64,000 bases of DNA from Hymenolepis diminuta (GCA_900708905.1 CAADRB010000036.1:499824-563823); one strand, 5' to 3'; positions 17,225 through 30,122 are shown, counted from the first letter of the stretch. Numbers and translations: made by a program. Notes: generated from the sequence alone by a model not told the origin.

Positions 17225-17983
17225 TCATGATCTCTGAGTTCGATACCTGTAAGTAAAATTAGAAATGACAGGGACTAGCGAATAAAATTTTCCAGGGAAA
17301 CTTAAAATACCCTACCTAGACATCATCATTGGACTATGTTTTTTAATATGCTTGAATACTAAAATGCAATAATTATTGCATTTGCTGAAATTTTGCATTA
17401 TTCGCTTTGTTAAAAGATTGTCCACGAAATAAAGAGCTGGGATGTCGAGCCAATTTCACTTCAAGGCGTTCTGAATGTAATGTAGATAAATTCTTCTCCT
17501 CAGTAATAAAAGGATCATTCGAAGATAATGAAAATAATTACTTTGCTTATGCTAAATTGCAGAGAGTCATTCGGAGTGAAGAGAAAAGAAGTAAAAACTC
17601 TAGCTGTAAGCAAATATGCGCTGCAAACAAACTGTAATGAATTCCATGGAATACATTTTTCCATTTAGGCTTAGAAACTCCGGCGCTTGTTAAAGAGTAG
17701 TACTTAAAGCACAGTCTCTCTGAATTGTATGCCGGTACCAAATAGAAGCAAACATATCTGCAACGAAACTCCCAAATATTTTTGTAACTTTGGCTGTCAA
17801 GGCAGATGTAACATGAATATTTCCAGCAAAGCTTCTTTGACTATCCCTCTCAGCAGCAACAAATTATTCATGAATCCAGATGAAGATAAAGTAATTATGT
17901 AAGTGGAAAAAATCCTCCAATTCCGGAGATATTTCACCTTAAACTCTAGAGTCTGGAAACTGTGCTTTTCTCATCTCCGTTGA
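17225..17983 (+). CDS. Netrin-like protein, C-terminal (NTR-domain) exons; 5' part in gap
   Basis: Four exons, each with a consensus donor and consistent phases: (gap)-17248 | GTAAGTA; 17417-17605 | GTAAGC; 17715-17898 | GTAAGTGG; 17950-17983 ending TGA, followed at once by AATAAA (17984). The spliced peptide is Cys-rich: YCPRNKELGC, SECNVDKFFSSVIKG, NYFAYAKLQRVIRSEEKR, KHICNETPKYFCNFG, then DEDKVIIVWKLCFSHLR. The spacing C-x2-D...(Y/W)-F-x-Y...R-V-I-R...EK, a Cys before K-Y-x3-F-G, and a terminal V-I-I-x-W-K...L-R follow the netrin C-terminal NTR domain by eye. Such proteins are secreted guidance cues. Laminin-type EGF repeats, expected between this and 14.8 kb, were not found; they may lie in the gap. 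A TIMP-like or other NTR protein remains possible. Confidence 0.5.
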
Positions 17984-17989
17984 AATAAA
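17984..17989 (+). promoter_or_regulatory. AATAAA polyadenylation signal after netrin-like stop
   Basis: AATAAA begins one base after the TGA at 17981-17983. It supports a gene end here, although this would be an extremely short 3' UTR. Confidence 0.35.
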
Positions 17990-18124
17990 CATTGACGTGA
18001 TATAATCCAGTTTTGTGAAGTTACGCTAGCTACATTAAAAGTATCGAAAATATTTAAATTACTTTCGATGCTCACCTAGTGAGCGAAATGGCCGGCCACA
18101 CTAGTTCAATTTAACTAACATGAG

Positions 18125-18215
18125 ACGACAGAATTCGAGTTTCCCACCAGAGAGGTTCAATATTGTCACCCCCAAACCCAAGACGATCGTTTGAAAACGC
18201 ATTCATAAATAGCGC
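18125..18215 (+). repeat. Dispersed repeat family 3, copy b
   Basis: GACAGAATTCGAGTTTCCCA then CCAGAGAGGTTC and a GATCGTTTGAAAACGC tail match the order of blocks at 9305-9390. Confidence 0.5.
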
Positions 18216-19374
18216 GAGAATTATAAGTTCTTCATTTGATACTATCGTTCCCCTCATACGCATTATGATTGCCTATTAGAGGCATTATATCAGACAGTAA
18301 TTTATTATTTGTATTCCTTGATTTGCATTTAATGAAGAGGCCAAATGACACCTTGTCGGCCTTAGAGTCAACCATTATTAGAATTTATCTGTGTTATAGA
18401 GACTGTTTGCGTCTTTGTTTTTGTTGTATTGGCATTTGTTTTTTGTGCGATTAACTAGTGATTCGAGGCCACATTTCTCTGCTATAGCAGAATTTCAGTA
18501 GCACAGTATCTTCTGTACACGTGTAAAGGCATGAGGTCAGGAAGTGCGGATTTGAGGTGAACGAAAGCTGAGCGACTTGAGGTGAAGGTCAGTACATACA
18601 AGCCTAGAGCCTAGATTGTACGATCTCCTCTAACCGCGCACATATGTGATGACCTTAAATGTGTGGAGGTCACACACAATCACCAGTAGCTGCCTTCGGC
18701 ACGTAAATGTAAGCTCTCACTGTCGTACACAAGGCCAGTCATTAAGTCTAAACGACTACCGCGCCTTTTAATTACCAAGTCTGACTAATTTTCTACCTCA
18801 TTTAGTCCGTATAAGGGGGGGGCTGTCAAAATGACTGAGCTAATCTCTAAGAGAAAAACCCACTTAACCGAGTTAACGGATTAGTCTCCATTGAAGCATA
18901 ATGTGAAATCGAAAAGTATATTTTGCAAAAAAAATTCCCAGAAATTTGGGAATTCTTGAAGCTAAAAGGAAATTCTTCATTTCAGAAGGCTTCCGTTTTT
19001 ACATTTCTCTTTTAACACTTTAAAAGCCCGATGATTTCAGTTGGCGTTCGTTCATATTTTTTTCCTAATTTTGCTTTAAATTCTGTATTCATTAATTTAA
19101 AGGAGTATTTATCAAGAGAGATAACTAAATAACATTATCAAAAATCAAATTATTTATTTTTCATGCAGAATTTTGTTATTTGGTCCGTTTGTACAGAGAT
19201 CGTATCTATGATAATATTGGATAGAAGTAAGGAGCTGACAAATTAATATTTGCTCGGATGAATGGGAAGTTAACTGGGGGGATTTCAGTCTTGAAATCAA
19301 AATTCCTGCATAGCTTCATTTGTGGTTAGGGACATCTTGTTTTTCTAAACTTTATTTCTTTGGATTTTCGAAAA

Positions 19375-19510
19375 CGTATGGTTAGAGCTTAGCTTTCAAG
19401 TCAAGCAAGTGCAAATTGTCATACACTCAGGTTTTCAAGAGCGAAAATTCGCATTTATTTGCGTTTTTTAATCCAGCCCAGTTCAAGTCTTCCGACTGCA
19501 GAAGAAAGCG
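19375..19510 (+). repeat. Dispersed repeat family 4, plus-strand copy
   Basis: Shares ordered words with the reverse complement of 38690-38830: GAGCTTAGCTTTCA, GTTTTCAAGAGC, CCAGTTCAA/TCAGTTCAAAT, and TGCAGAAGAAA. The two copies are in opposite orientation 19 kb apart. Confidence 0.6.
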
Positions 19511-22500
19511 TACACCCTACTTGATCAGGTTAAACAGATTTTGTGTTAGGATCACTCCCATTTATAGAGATACATAATCTTTAGTTCTTGAAATATATTT
19601 AAATCTTGATAAAGGTGTTTCAGTTAATTTCTTTCTTAAACTGTTAAGTCCGTATTGTTGAGTTATCACTGGAAGAAATATACTGGCTTGGAATGCCGAA
19701 AATTACATATTCTCGTACAGACGAAAAAAACATTACTGCTGGATAAATGTGTATCATAAAAGATTGAATTAATAGCAATTAAACTCATAATAAGTTTAGA
19801 TCGAAAATCGATGCCATTTCTCCAGAACATGAGGCATTGAAAATCCAGTTTTATATATTAAAAATCCTATCCGTACCCTCCCAGACCATCTTCACATCAT
19901 CAGAAAATTATGTGATTCTTAGCAAATTAAGACAACTTCCTCTCTCAAAATCTAATTGATATTTATTAAAATTTATTGCATTTTAACTGCATTGTATATC
20001 AGGTAAAACAGTATAAATACTAGAAATGAATTACGGATATTTGATAATCAAACTTAATTTTGCTCCTTAAATTTTATTCAGAGGAGGCTGAGTTCAATTA
20101 GTACATTGTAATTGAATTAACAAATAATCAAGCCTTTACCGAGCGAGAAATCTGAAATTGCTTACGTGCTCTTAAGGTTACCCAGGAGATTGGTGAATCA
20201 CCTCAAGCCGGCACATAACTGCGTACAACCCTTTCGCTTTTCGCTGAATTTTCATGATCCAAAATAAGGCTGACGTTTTTATGTCTTCTATTGAACGAAT
20301 TTAAAGAAATGATACCTCACACAGAAAGTTCCTTATTGGATAGTTGACCACTGGTATTGTGCACTTCAATTTTATGTAAATAAGATTGTTAGGGGCATAA
20401 ATTTGCTGAATGTATCCAGAAGTTGGGTCAATAGATCCAAATGATGATTCAACCGCTTAAAATGTGAACAAGCATTTTTTAATAGACGAGTAAATGAGGT
20501 AAATTGTCAAAAAAATAATCAATATTGATCAGTTATTGCAATTGCGAAAGGGGCATAATTGAAAAGTTATGTACTAGTTTTAATTAAACGAACTCTGCTT
20601 ATTGAGCTCTGACAAGTTAAAAAATAGCTATCTCAGCTGTGCTAGATTAAGATTATGTAAACTGCTCAATATCATCTGCTTTCTCAATCTTTCGAAAAAA
20701 GACCATCTACCATCATAGTTAAACAATAGGTCATTATGCATCGGATGCTATCCAATGGAATCCAAAAAGCAAATAATTCAAAACTTTTTGATAACTTGAA
20801 TTCGCTCTCAAAATCTTTATGATCTCCACCGCTTTATCATTTACTAGACTTACTTTTAACCGATTTCAGTTATCTTCAGACAAGGCGAAACTGAGAACTT
20901 TTTGCCTTTCTACGAGTCATAATGTAATAACGTACTGGTAATACAAAGTTATAAATTCGTATGCTTCTTGGACGAGGGTTTGCGATCTATACCAAACCTT
21001 ATAATATATATATAATATACATGCTTGAATTACATTCGCCGATGGACTTTTATTGTGAATTGGCATAAACAGATCCTCTCCATGCCCCGGCGACCTCTTT
21101 AAATACACAATGTCGTAAAAGTTTCAGGACAATCTGTGTTAGTTAGGCTGGGTCACATTAAGGTCTGTCTGACTATAAGCGTTGTTTAATCAAGTCAGTG
21201 CACTTTTAGGAATCCCATGCATGAAAATGTTAATACTCCACTCTATTTATTCAATTTAATCCCAATAATGAATGTTTATTAATGTAGACCTAGCACTTAT
21301 CTTTCTTAAAGGTAAACATATTCTAATATTTATGCCTAACTGAAATTTACATTTAGTGCAGTTCGAGGCACATACTTACTTTTATAACAAGAAAGCAGAA
21401 AAACTAGCGGACTGTTTGACACCAATTAGTGATATTATTATTATTTATTCCCGTTGCGGTGCAAATCGAACTTTTAAACAAGTTTTAATCAACGCATAAC
21501 ACTTAAACACGCGAAATAACGAAGTGCTCTAGTAAGTAATAAAGGGGGCGAAGTTGTATATAATAAAGTCAGGACGTCAAGAGGCTTACATAGTTTCAGT
21601 AGAAGCGTTTGAAGCATTGAATTGTCCAATTTTTTCATAATGGATACAATGCAGTTTGCAATATCCCAGTGCTTTAATGCGCAATTTTCATAAGTTGATA
21701 CGTGGATTTTGAGTGAATTCATGTCTATGATAATAAATTAATTGAACGGTTGGTCATGTCATTTGGATGCATTTGTTTCATTTTTACAGCCACGAGCAGG
21801 CAGATGAGCTTAGCAAAGGCATATTAAAGGTATTAGTACTGAACACACTCCATGCGAATTCGAATAATTCATTTACCTAAAAGTTCGTTCTGAAATCTGA
21901 AATTGGAAAGTTATACAATGGATTAACATGTTAACCATGGATTAACCTGTTTATCAACTTGGATTTAAGTCAACCTTCACTTTGAAGCACTTATAAATTT
22001 GGACAGTGGCACAAATTACGAATTTGTACAATATAATAAAAATGGCGGTTTAGTATAAACTTCAAATGGATTTGTGATTTCATTAAATTATGATATTCTA
22101 AACTATATTTTTTATTTAAACTAACGATTCTTTTGATACTATTGAAAATGCCACCAAATCATATTTTATTAAAGCGTTTGTATAGGAAATAAGTATTAAA
22201 ATTCCTGTGGAAATAATTAGAAAACAAGGGAATCGAGCGTCACTTATCAAAAAATACATAATCTCGGAAAGCCTATATGCTTTCAATTTCAGAGTTTCTC
22301 TAACATGCATACTGAACAAAATCTCCAGGTAAATTTTCACCACATTTTATGACTGCAGAGCTTCAATTCGTGCTAGTATTATGCAAACAATTCCTTCGAA
22401 TTAAGAGAAGATCAACCTAAACTTAAAGCATAGAGTACGTACGCACCGAGGGAAGGACAGGTCAAGGTTGTAAATATTGCCTTGTAAACATACGCTCTTT

Positions 22501-22754
22501 CCACTAATCAGAACATGTCTTGAATATTACTGGTTCAACACTTGTGCCAATGGCATCTATGCGTTAAAATATCAAGCCTACAAGACTTAGAAGTACGTGC
22601 GGCAGTACTACCACCTGCAAGGAATCCTAGTGGTGAATTACATGACCTACTGGACGACGCTGTTTAAAAATGCTGTAAGCGTTGCTTTTCCATACTTAAT
22701 TTAAGGCCGTGTCGGGCGCGTACAAGCACTGATCCCGGTGATTCATTACCTAAT

Positions 22755-24699
22755 ATGCCAGAAGATCTCGTCAACTCGTAAGTTTTAGTCATCGATTATT
22801 GATTATCGATATTCTAGAACCTTCTCCATTACCAGTGAGGACAGAGCCCTTAATGGGAAACGAAGAGCGGATCAATTAATTGAAGTAAGAGGAAATGAAA
22901 TCCGATACCCCCCACCACCGGTACTCCAACCACAAACTTCGATGACCCTTCCTAGAATTCCACATCCAATTCCAATTCCTTTCCGGTTCCCGCGCGATCG
23001 ATCGAATTCTGTGGATACGCATTTTTACCGAACAGTCTATCCCCATGGTGAAGAAAGTAGTTCTCGCGGAATATCTTCCACATCATCTTCATCGCCTATG
23101 AATGCTCTAATGCAACCCTGTACTCCCCCATATTCCCCCATGAATATCCGTCCACAAGCCGTGCCGACATCTTCAAACAGCATTCTGATGAAAATTCTAG
23201 TCAATAATGACGGGAGCTCAACTCGTGATACTAACTCCAAATACCTCGAATATGTCAAATCGGCAAATAAAAAATCCAAATCAGAAGATTCTATTGATCG
23301 GAGAATCATGCCCCCGCCAACCATGAGTTCGCGGCGCTATAGCTTCGGTGGAGAAGCATATAGAAGTTATGCTCAACGAAGATTAGAATTAACTACACAA
23401 CAGAACAAAACTGAAAGGGCATCAACAATGCCCAGTGGTAGTTCTAGACTTCCAGATTCTCCAATCCTATACAGTTTAATCAGCTCCCTCTCCACAAACT
23501 CACCTCCTGAATCATTTCGGAGCCAAGATTCTGTATCTGAAGTTCCTCTAGACTTAACTCCTCGAAATATACAGGTTGAATATGTTCATTTGGCGAAAAA
23601 AGTTGCTCAAACAGTACAGGCTAAAGTTACCACCTATATTCGCTGGTCTGCGGAATATGTTTTCACCTACAGAATTCCTTCCATGAATTGGTATTTCGTA
23701 TTCAAATCCGTCTGGCATCGGCTCCTTATCGTCTGTATGGCAGAACATGGATTGGACATTGTCTATGTTGTATCCAAACAAGTTTTCGAAACTTTATCTA
23801 CTGGTGAACCTGTCTTACCATGGATCGGTATTTCGAGAGATGCCACGGACATAATTCCAACCAGAACTTTTGCAGAAAAAGTCATCGACTGTATAGAATC
23901 ACTAAGAAGACTAAGGATGACTACTGAAGATTATCGTGATCTCAGAGATATCATTCTTTTTACTTGTAAGTTTCCTCTACAAGTTTAATAAAATGATTCA
24001 ATGTAAATGCTTAATACATTATAGAGTTAGTCATTCATATTGTGTGTTCAGTTATTCCTCCAAAATGCATTTGTGTACCATAGTGGTAAAAAATGTTATG
24101 ATCCATTTGACTTTAAGCTTGGATTAATCATCAGAAATCAGCGTTCCTTTTGCATACTTTCAGCGTTCTTAATAACGGACTGTTGTTATGTGATTTTAAA
24201 TGACAGTAATTTGATTAGCTCGTTCAACCTCAAAAGATGAAAATAACTGCTTTAAGCTGCACAATTACTCCTATGTTTGGGATAAAATCGATCTTATTAT
24301 TAGATTTTAAAGCCTATCTAATCTAATTAATGTTTCTTTTCAGCTAACCATCGGTCGAGTTTGACGGAACGAGTAGTGAAAACACTTCACGAACGATGGA
24401 TGAATACCCGACCTCAATTTGGAAGTGACTCTCGAGAAATAGCAACCCTCAGATGTTCTATTCAAAAATTAGAAGAACTGAAAGCGAGTCCAATTGCGGG
24501 TCTTTTATGCAGTCATCTCCGAGGCGAGGGTAGTAAAGACCTCATCCTCTCCCAGAAAATGCGAAATTCGATCAGAGACATCGATGGCAGTATCCTTGGA
24601 AGCCTCATTTGTGATCCTCCTGATCTACGAGAAGCACCATTCCTTATGAACTACCTCAAGGTTCTTGAACAGAAGCGAGGTCTATTACCTCCACGTTAG
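22755..24699 (+). CDS. Nuclear-receptor ligand-binding-domain protein, no DNA-binding domain seen
   Basis: Exons: 22706-22777 (ATG at 22755), 22836-23965 and 24344-24699, joining in phase to 502 residues if translation starts at MPEDLVNS. The first half is a Ser/Pro-rich, probably disordered region, including PYSPMNIRPQ and a PLDLT motif resembling a CtBP-type corepressor ligand. The second half reads as helices of a nuclear-receptor ligand-binding domain: a helix 3-5 signature (TYIRWSAEYVF...WYFVFKSVWHRLLIVC), AFAEK-like FAEKVIDCIESLRRLRM, EDYRDLRDIILF, then LTERVVKTLHERW and a leucine-rich helix 10-like block. No AF-2 helix of the usual type is visible near the C terminus (KRGLLPPR). No C4 zinc fingers were found upstream, and the 22706 exon can be extended in frame 5' of the ATG, so the gene could begin further upstream. 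Confidence 0.6.
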
Positions 24700-25227
24700 G
24701 CTGTCTACAACGACTACATCTATCTAGCATTTGATTTTAAGTTGCCTTGTATGAGATGAGCTCATCTTCCGATCGATAAATTATCAGGGTACTTGAAACA
24801 GATCCTTTCCTCTACTGCGTTTCCAATTTATTCCAACTCTATTTCCGGTCTCAATTTGTGTATACAAGTTCTTTTCTTTTTTTCACGTTTTTTTTTCTTA
24901 TGAGATCCGGTTTTAACTTTGAGGCCGATTATATATACCCAAAAGTTTTGGACACTTGGACATCTAATGGTCTCTTTCTTCTTGAAATATTGTATTCCCA
25001 TTTTGTCAGTGTTTCTTGTCCACCTTCAATGGATCTTTTTATTTTATTTGTAAAAATGTTTATTTTATAAAAAGTGCATTTTGATCTATTTAAATTTTTT
25101 GGCTGGAGATGTAGGAAAAATGTCTGCGGATCGCACCAAAAGCTCCTTTAGTAATGTGGGTGATATCCAGCACTTTTCTAATTCTTTAGTCCATTTGATA
25201 AAAAAGATCCGTTAATGTTAATATCGA

Positions 25228-25233
25228 AATAAA
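25228..25233 (+). promoter_or_regulatory. Possible polyadenylation signal of the nuclear-receptor-like gene
   Basis: AATAAA about 530 bp after the stop at 24699; the first canonical hexamer I noticed on the plus strand. It would give a 3' UTR of roughly 0.5 kb. Confidence 0.35.
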
Positions 25234-26489
25234 AGTTAGACAGGGCAATGAAAAGAGAAGGGGGGCAAAATTTGATATTTCCCCTTGAAAGAAATTGGTT
25301 CCAGATGTTATGAGTATCTCTTTCTCTTCAAGCTCTACCGGAATTGAGAAACTTGAGAGTATTAAAGAAGGTTATTATTATGTAGTACACTTTGGGGTGA
25401 TAGTTGCACTGAATGTCTGTCTTCATGAGCTAAGATTGTCCTTGATTTGAATTTTTTTAGCCGGAAATTTTAGAAACTAGCCCTGATTCGTTCAGGGCAG
25501 TAAAACCCACAACCAATAGAAGATAGGCTAATGATGCCTCATAGGTACAAATTTACAGCTAGTTTGCATGGTTGCCTTCAGTTAAATGTAAGATGTGGGG
25601 GCTTATCGTATGATAGTATGTGGGTACTAATATATTCTAGGCTGCCCACTGAGATGTACTACTGGTGAGGTAACTCGGACGCTGAAGAGAGATAGGCTGC
25701 AGCTTTTATTCGTCACATTATTAAAAATAGAACTGTCCACATATAGCTTGGATTTAAAGCATTGATTGGCTACATTCCCAGTTATCAGCACAAAATGGCA
25801 GTAATCGAAAAACCTAATGACCAAGGGGAAAAATGTTTAATTTCTTTTCAGAATTACATTTAATTTGGATGCACATCAAAGAGCTGATCACAGCTATTTC
25901 GAACCGTGAAATATAAGAAAGATAGGGACCGCCCAAGAATGAAGTGACCTAGAGAAAATTTTGAAGCATCAGGAAATAGTTGCAAAATTTATACAGTAAT
26001 GGCTAACTTTAGATTTTAAGTGCTTCTAAGGATGTTGGTTGGAAACAAAAATAACTGAAAACGCCCTGCAAAAAAATAGAATTCAGTCTAAAATTCCATC
26101 AACTACAGCTTGATTCGAGATTTTTAAAGCCACAGGAACGTGCAATGTGGGATTATCACCGAAAAGTGCTCACGAAATGACCTCCTGGATTAAAAAAGAA
26201 AGCTTACGATGTAGGCGATTTTATCAGACGAAATTGCGTCTCTTGTGCTTGAGATAAACCTAAGAGAATAGGAAATGTTCTCTCTACTTTAGACCCTATT
26301 TTATCGTCTAATATTGAGCTAAAATCACCCGGATTGGAGAAGAGGGAGATCAGATATATTAGTTCCATGTCCCAGTGAGGTTCGTCCCGCAAATCAAAAT
26401 GAAATGGAGTGGAATATAAATATGACATTTAACTATCAATGGTGAGTTGAATTTACAAAAGTATCGTGATGACTTCATCAACTACTGAA

Positions 26490-26720
26490 ATTGTTTAGCT
26501 AGTCTTTAGCCTATTAACATTAACTCACCCAGACATCTAGGAGTCAGGTCATGAACTTTAAACTTTGGTGGATCAGAACTTGAATCGATAAACTTTCCTC
26601 ATAAGGTAAGCATTTAATAACACAATGATTCAATAATCAAAAAGTTCTATAGCTCTTTTGATACCCATACTTTATTATCTACTCCTCCTTGGCCGTCATT
26701 CGTTAAACTTATTAAGCTTT
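26490..26720 (+). repeat. Dispersed repeat family 2, copy a
   Basis: Word order: TTAACTCACCCAGACATCTAGG, GTCATGAACTTTAAACTTTGG, then CTTTTGATACCC and CTACTCCTCCTTGG. Related blocks occur at 30660-30900, 42300-42560 and, partially, 63780-63980. Confidence 0.6.
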
Positions 26721-27564
26721 GCTACAGTTCAGCGCGTTCAGATTATTGTGATTAAAAATTATAAGTTTTTCCTTACCACATGTCATAATGATAGTAATAG
26801 AACTTGAAATTGTGGCTCATTGTTATTTTCATGAAAAATATTTATTCCGTTCAGTTCTAATCAAATCAATATGATTTATATAAATCGAATCAAATATAAA
26901 GATTGCTCATATTTTTAAATAACTACTGGAAAAATTAGTTATTTACTCTCGAAATTTCTTTTACCACAGTCTTACTCTACACATTAACTAAGTGTATTTT
27001 AACTCAAAATTGAAATTTTCAGGGAAACGAGAAAAGAGACAAGTAGTCACTCAGATTTACTAACGAAACTAGAAGAAATGTACTTTTATTTGCTTTTCAC
27101 AAAAAGTTATCGTTTCTACGACGCATTATTTTTTAATTATTTTGCTGTAAAAATGTGAACTCAATTTTGTGCAGAATGGAAGACAAAAGTACTTTTCTTA
27201 TGTTGAGTTTACTTTTAAAATTTCATTTGAGTTTGTTGTTTGTTTCTGTTTTTCTCTAGAATTAAGATGTATAGTTACCACGTTAGTAATTAAGTTTACG
27301 TCAAAATGAATCCATGTATAAACATCGCAAACAACGAAATTGACAGACGCGCATTTTAATAACATCCTTTTACTGTAGATGTCCTATATTTCGGAATAAC
27401 TTCGATCTTTAGTCATAAAGTATATGTTGTTTGCATTCCTGAATCTGGGTGATTATTTATTGAGGTTTCTAACTTAGTAGGTAGAGTTTCTATGGACCTC
27501 AAAGGAAAACGAATCTCTTTCACAGATTAAATATAATCTGCGTAAAACACTTTTAGAAATCACT

Positions 27565-27660
27565 ACTCAAAAGTTCCAGACACAACACTTTTTGACTAGA
27601 TCACACATTATTATATTATGGCAAGTCATAACGGTGTGGGCAGACACAACTGGAGTTAAG
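27565..27660 (+). repeat. Dispersed repeat family 1, copy c
   Basis: Contains GTTCCAGACACAACACTTT, GACTAGATCACACATTATTA and GGTGTGGGCAGACACAACTG, matching copies in the katanin intron and near 62.8 kb. Confidence 0.6.
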
Positions 27661-29363
27661 TAGAAATATTAATAGAGGTCATTGACAATGTACAATTCTT
27701 TTAATGCTCTATGTTACCGTATAAGTGCTTGCATATAATTATTCCAAACTCAAGACCGTTCAAGAAACTGAAGGAAAGTATTTCCACGAATATGGCCTTC
27801 AGAATTAAATATTACTGGTAAAAGTTGGTTAAGACTGTTAAAATGCAGTGGCAGACGTATCCCTTCAACACTATTAGAATTTGAAAGCTATTATTCTTGG
27901 CTATTCTTGGCATGATCTCTAAATATATGGACTTATTGTAATGTTTAATTGGCAGGTCAAGCTAAGTGTTTTTACTAGGGGAAATAGGGAATCAATGTCA
28001 GATTTTTTGGAAGTGATAAGGTAACAGAATTTATGATTTACCAAATAGCTTGAAGCAGTACATTTTGAATTAACTTTCCTGTCTTATTTTTTGAGTTTAG
28101 AAGATTAAAACTAGTGACGTAGCAAATAGGGTGAGATAATCGTAACCTTATAACGCCATCGAACAAGTACTAATCAAACTCAATCGCAAAAATATTGCAA
28201 ATGTGATAGTTGGCTTCATTACCTTAAATTAAATGATTTAGTAGACGAAACATGCGTTGGAACTCAACATAAAGTTGAACATTTTACTCCAACGGTAAAT
28301 CGGAGGACTAGAAAAGTCATTTTAGGGATGCGTAGAGATATTTTTCTCAAGAGTTTACAGTAAAGAAATAACGAAAAGAAATTCTTACTTCAGGGGCCTC
28401 ACTGAATTAAAAGGAATATTTGTTTTCATAACTCATAATTTTCTTATCATAAATTGGCTGTAATCCACCAATCGTGATTCAAAACGAGGTGCTTAAGGAT
28501 TATTAGTAAGAATTGTCAGCCTACACCAACTTCGGAGCTGAATACTGTTGCACCATCAGGGATTGCAAACCTAACTGAATGAGACTTGATTTCATTCTTG
28601 CAAATGTACCTTAATTTTTTAGTCCCTATAGTACTTGCCATCTTTGATCAGTTTTATTTCAATTTACCACTTTTTAGCTACGATTTCCTTCCTTAATTAT
28701 CTAACTTTCCTTCAACTTTCTTTTTTAGGATTCTTTGATTTGAAATTTGTTTCCCTTTTACACTTCCAGGCAACATAGATATTAATTTTTCTTTCAATCC
28801 TTTCATTGTCAAAGAAACCTTAGAAAAATAAATTATCAACGGCTATTTGTCTCATATACGAAAGCTAAGGGAATTTATAATCTTGTAATCAAATTAAGAG
28901 AAATTGTCTACGGTCTACACCACTCTTGAACGATCTTAAATTCATCTCAGATTTATTTAGCAACTCTTTTGGCATTATTTTACTCGATTCATACTAAAAC
29001 ATTCAAGATAGTGGAATGAATGCTGATTGTTACTTTCTTAGATAATGTCTTTCGTAATAATCACTAAAATATCAATGATTCTCAAATACATTGTGAATAT
29101 TAAGCATCTTCTTTCTGGCTCATATATTGGATGTTCTAAAATCTCCACCATGGATACTCCTGCACTTTAGATAGCATTATCGACCATTGGTCAATGATAA
29201 ATCATCGCACAAAGGGTAAAAGTCATTAATGGTTTCCCATTTGCATAAGTGGACAATTAATGATGGTTTGAGATTTCCGCCTCGTCATTCTTCGAAGTGT
29301 AAATGAACATCTGCTCTTTCACAGTGAAATCAGCAGCTGTCATCCTCATAGTAGCTAATGGAT

Positions 29364-29367
<4 letters not shown>

Positions 29368-29402
<35 letters not shown>
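29368..29402. repeat. (TA)n microsatellite
   Basis: About 35 bases of uninterrupted alternating T and A between GATAAGG and TTGAGGG. Likely polymorphic in length. Confidence 0.97.
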
Positions 29403-29404
<2 letters not shown>

Positions 29405-30063
29405 AGGGTGATTTCTTTATTAAAAAGACATCCCAATTACAGAAGCATACTCTTAACCTCTGACAAGTCAGTACTAAAAAGGCAATAGAGTCACTTACCT
29501 GTATCGAATCTCCAATTACTGAAATTAGGGTAACCTAAAGTTTCAAAAATGAAAAGCTGGCTTAGACGTGAAGAAGATGTTCGGAGAGAAAGAGGGTGCG
29601 GTTTGAATGCGGAATCCTAATAATAAATCTTTCCTGCGTTTGCTGAAATACCAACCACAAATATAAGATGTGAGAAAGAGGGAAACAGTCCGCGTTGACG
29701 CTCGGTATCATCGACTCTTTGCAAACGCGAGTGAGATGAGAAGACACTGGCAAATATTAGCCGTCACCAAAATATGGACATTTCACAAAATGGTCGAATT
29801 TCTTGCTGAGCGGATGATTGCTGCAAGAGCTACGTGAAATCATTTGAAAGTGTGCCACCCGGAATTTCAGTATAGTGATGATAAGGAATGATTCAAACTA
29901 TATGAAAAGAAAACAAAATGCAGAAAAACTGATGATCCCAGAGTCTAGGTATGGTAAAGATTTGATTCTTGCCTTACTCCAAAAGCTTTTCGACATTGCT
30001 TCTATCGCCCCACTTACTTAGACACTATCCATGATTAAGATTGGTCAAACTTCTTGCTTTGTC

Positions 30064-30122
30064 ATGGGTAATAATAATAATAGAGCGACAGCTAATTAAA
30101 GTCAATGACTTTATTATTATTA
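30064..30122. repeat. TAATAA-type inverted repeat
   Basis: The left arm TAATAATAATAATAG and right arm TTATTATTATTA flank a short centre that itself holds AAAGTCA-A-TGACTTT, a 7-bp perfect hairpin. It could be a tiny foldback element or a simple-repeat coincidence. Confidence 0.6.

Larger units (their letters stand above)
17990..22705. other. No recognised gene; repeats, one GC-richer patch
   Basis: About 4.7 kb between the netrin-like gene and the nuclear-receptor-like gene. The segment 18520-18790 is richer in G+C than its surroundings and repeats GAGGT/GTGAGG-like words, but has no long open frame. A repeat copy lies at 19375-19510. I looked for Cys-rich exons that could encode nuclear-receptor zinc fingers and found none. 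A G8 run occurs near 18816. Confidence 0.55.
25234..29367. other. Intergenic, decayed repeats, no gene seen
   Basis: No convincing exon chain on either strand. It includes a copy of repeat family 2 (about 26280-26720) and a copy of family 1 (about 27565-27660). Short open frames such as 26428-26204 minus lack family motifs. Confidence 0.55.

Noticed and set aside
16686..17228. 180-codon open frame across the first gap
   Set aside because: It is almost entirely made of undetermined bases and has no sequence support.
22560..22680. Possible zinc-finger-like exon (CANGIYALKYQ or GRRCLKM frames) upstream of the receptor gene
   Set aside because: Every frame hits a stop before it can join 22706 in phase, and the Cys spacing does not match C4 fingers.
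23037..23781. Minus-strand open frames opposite the receptor exon
   Set aside because: Shadows of the plus-strand coding exon.
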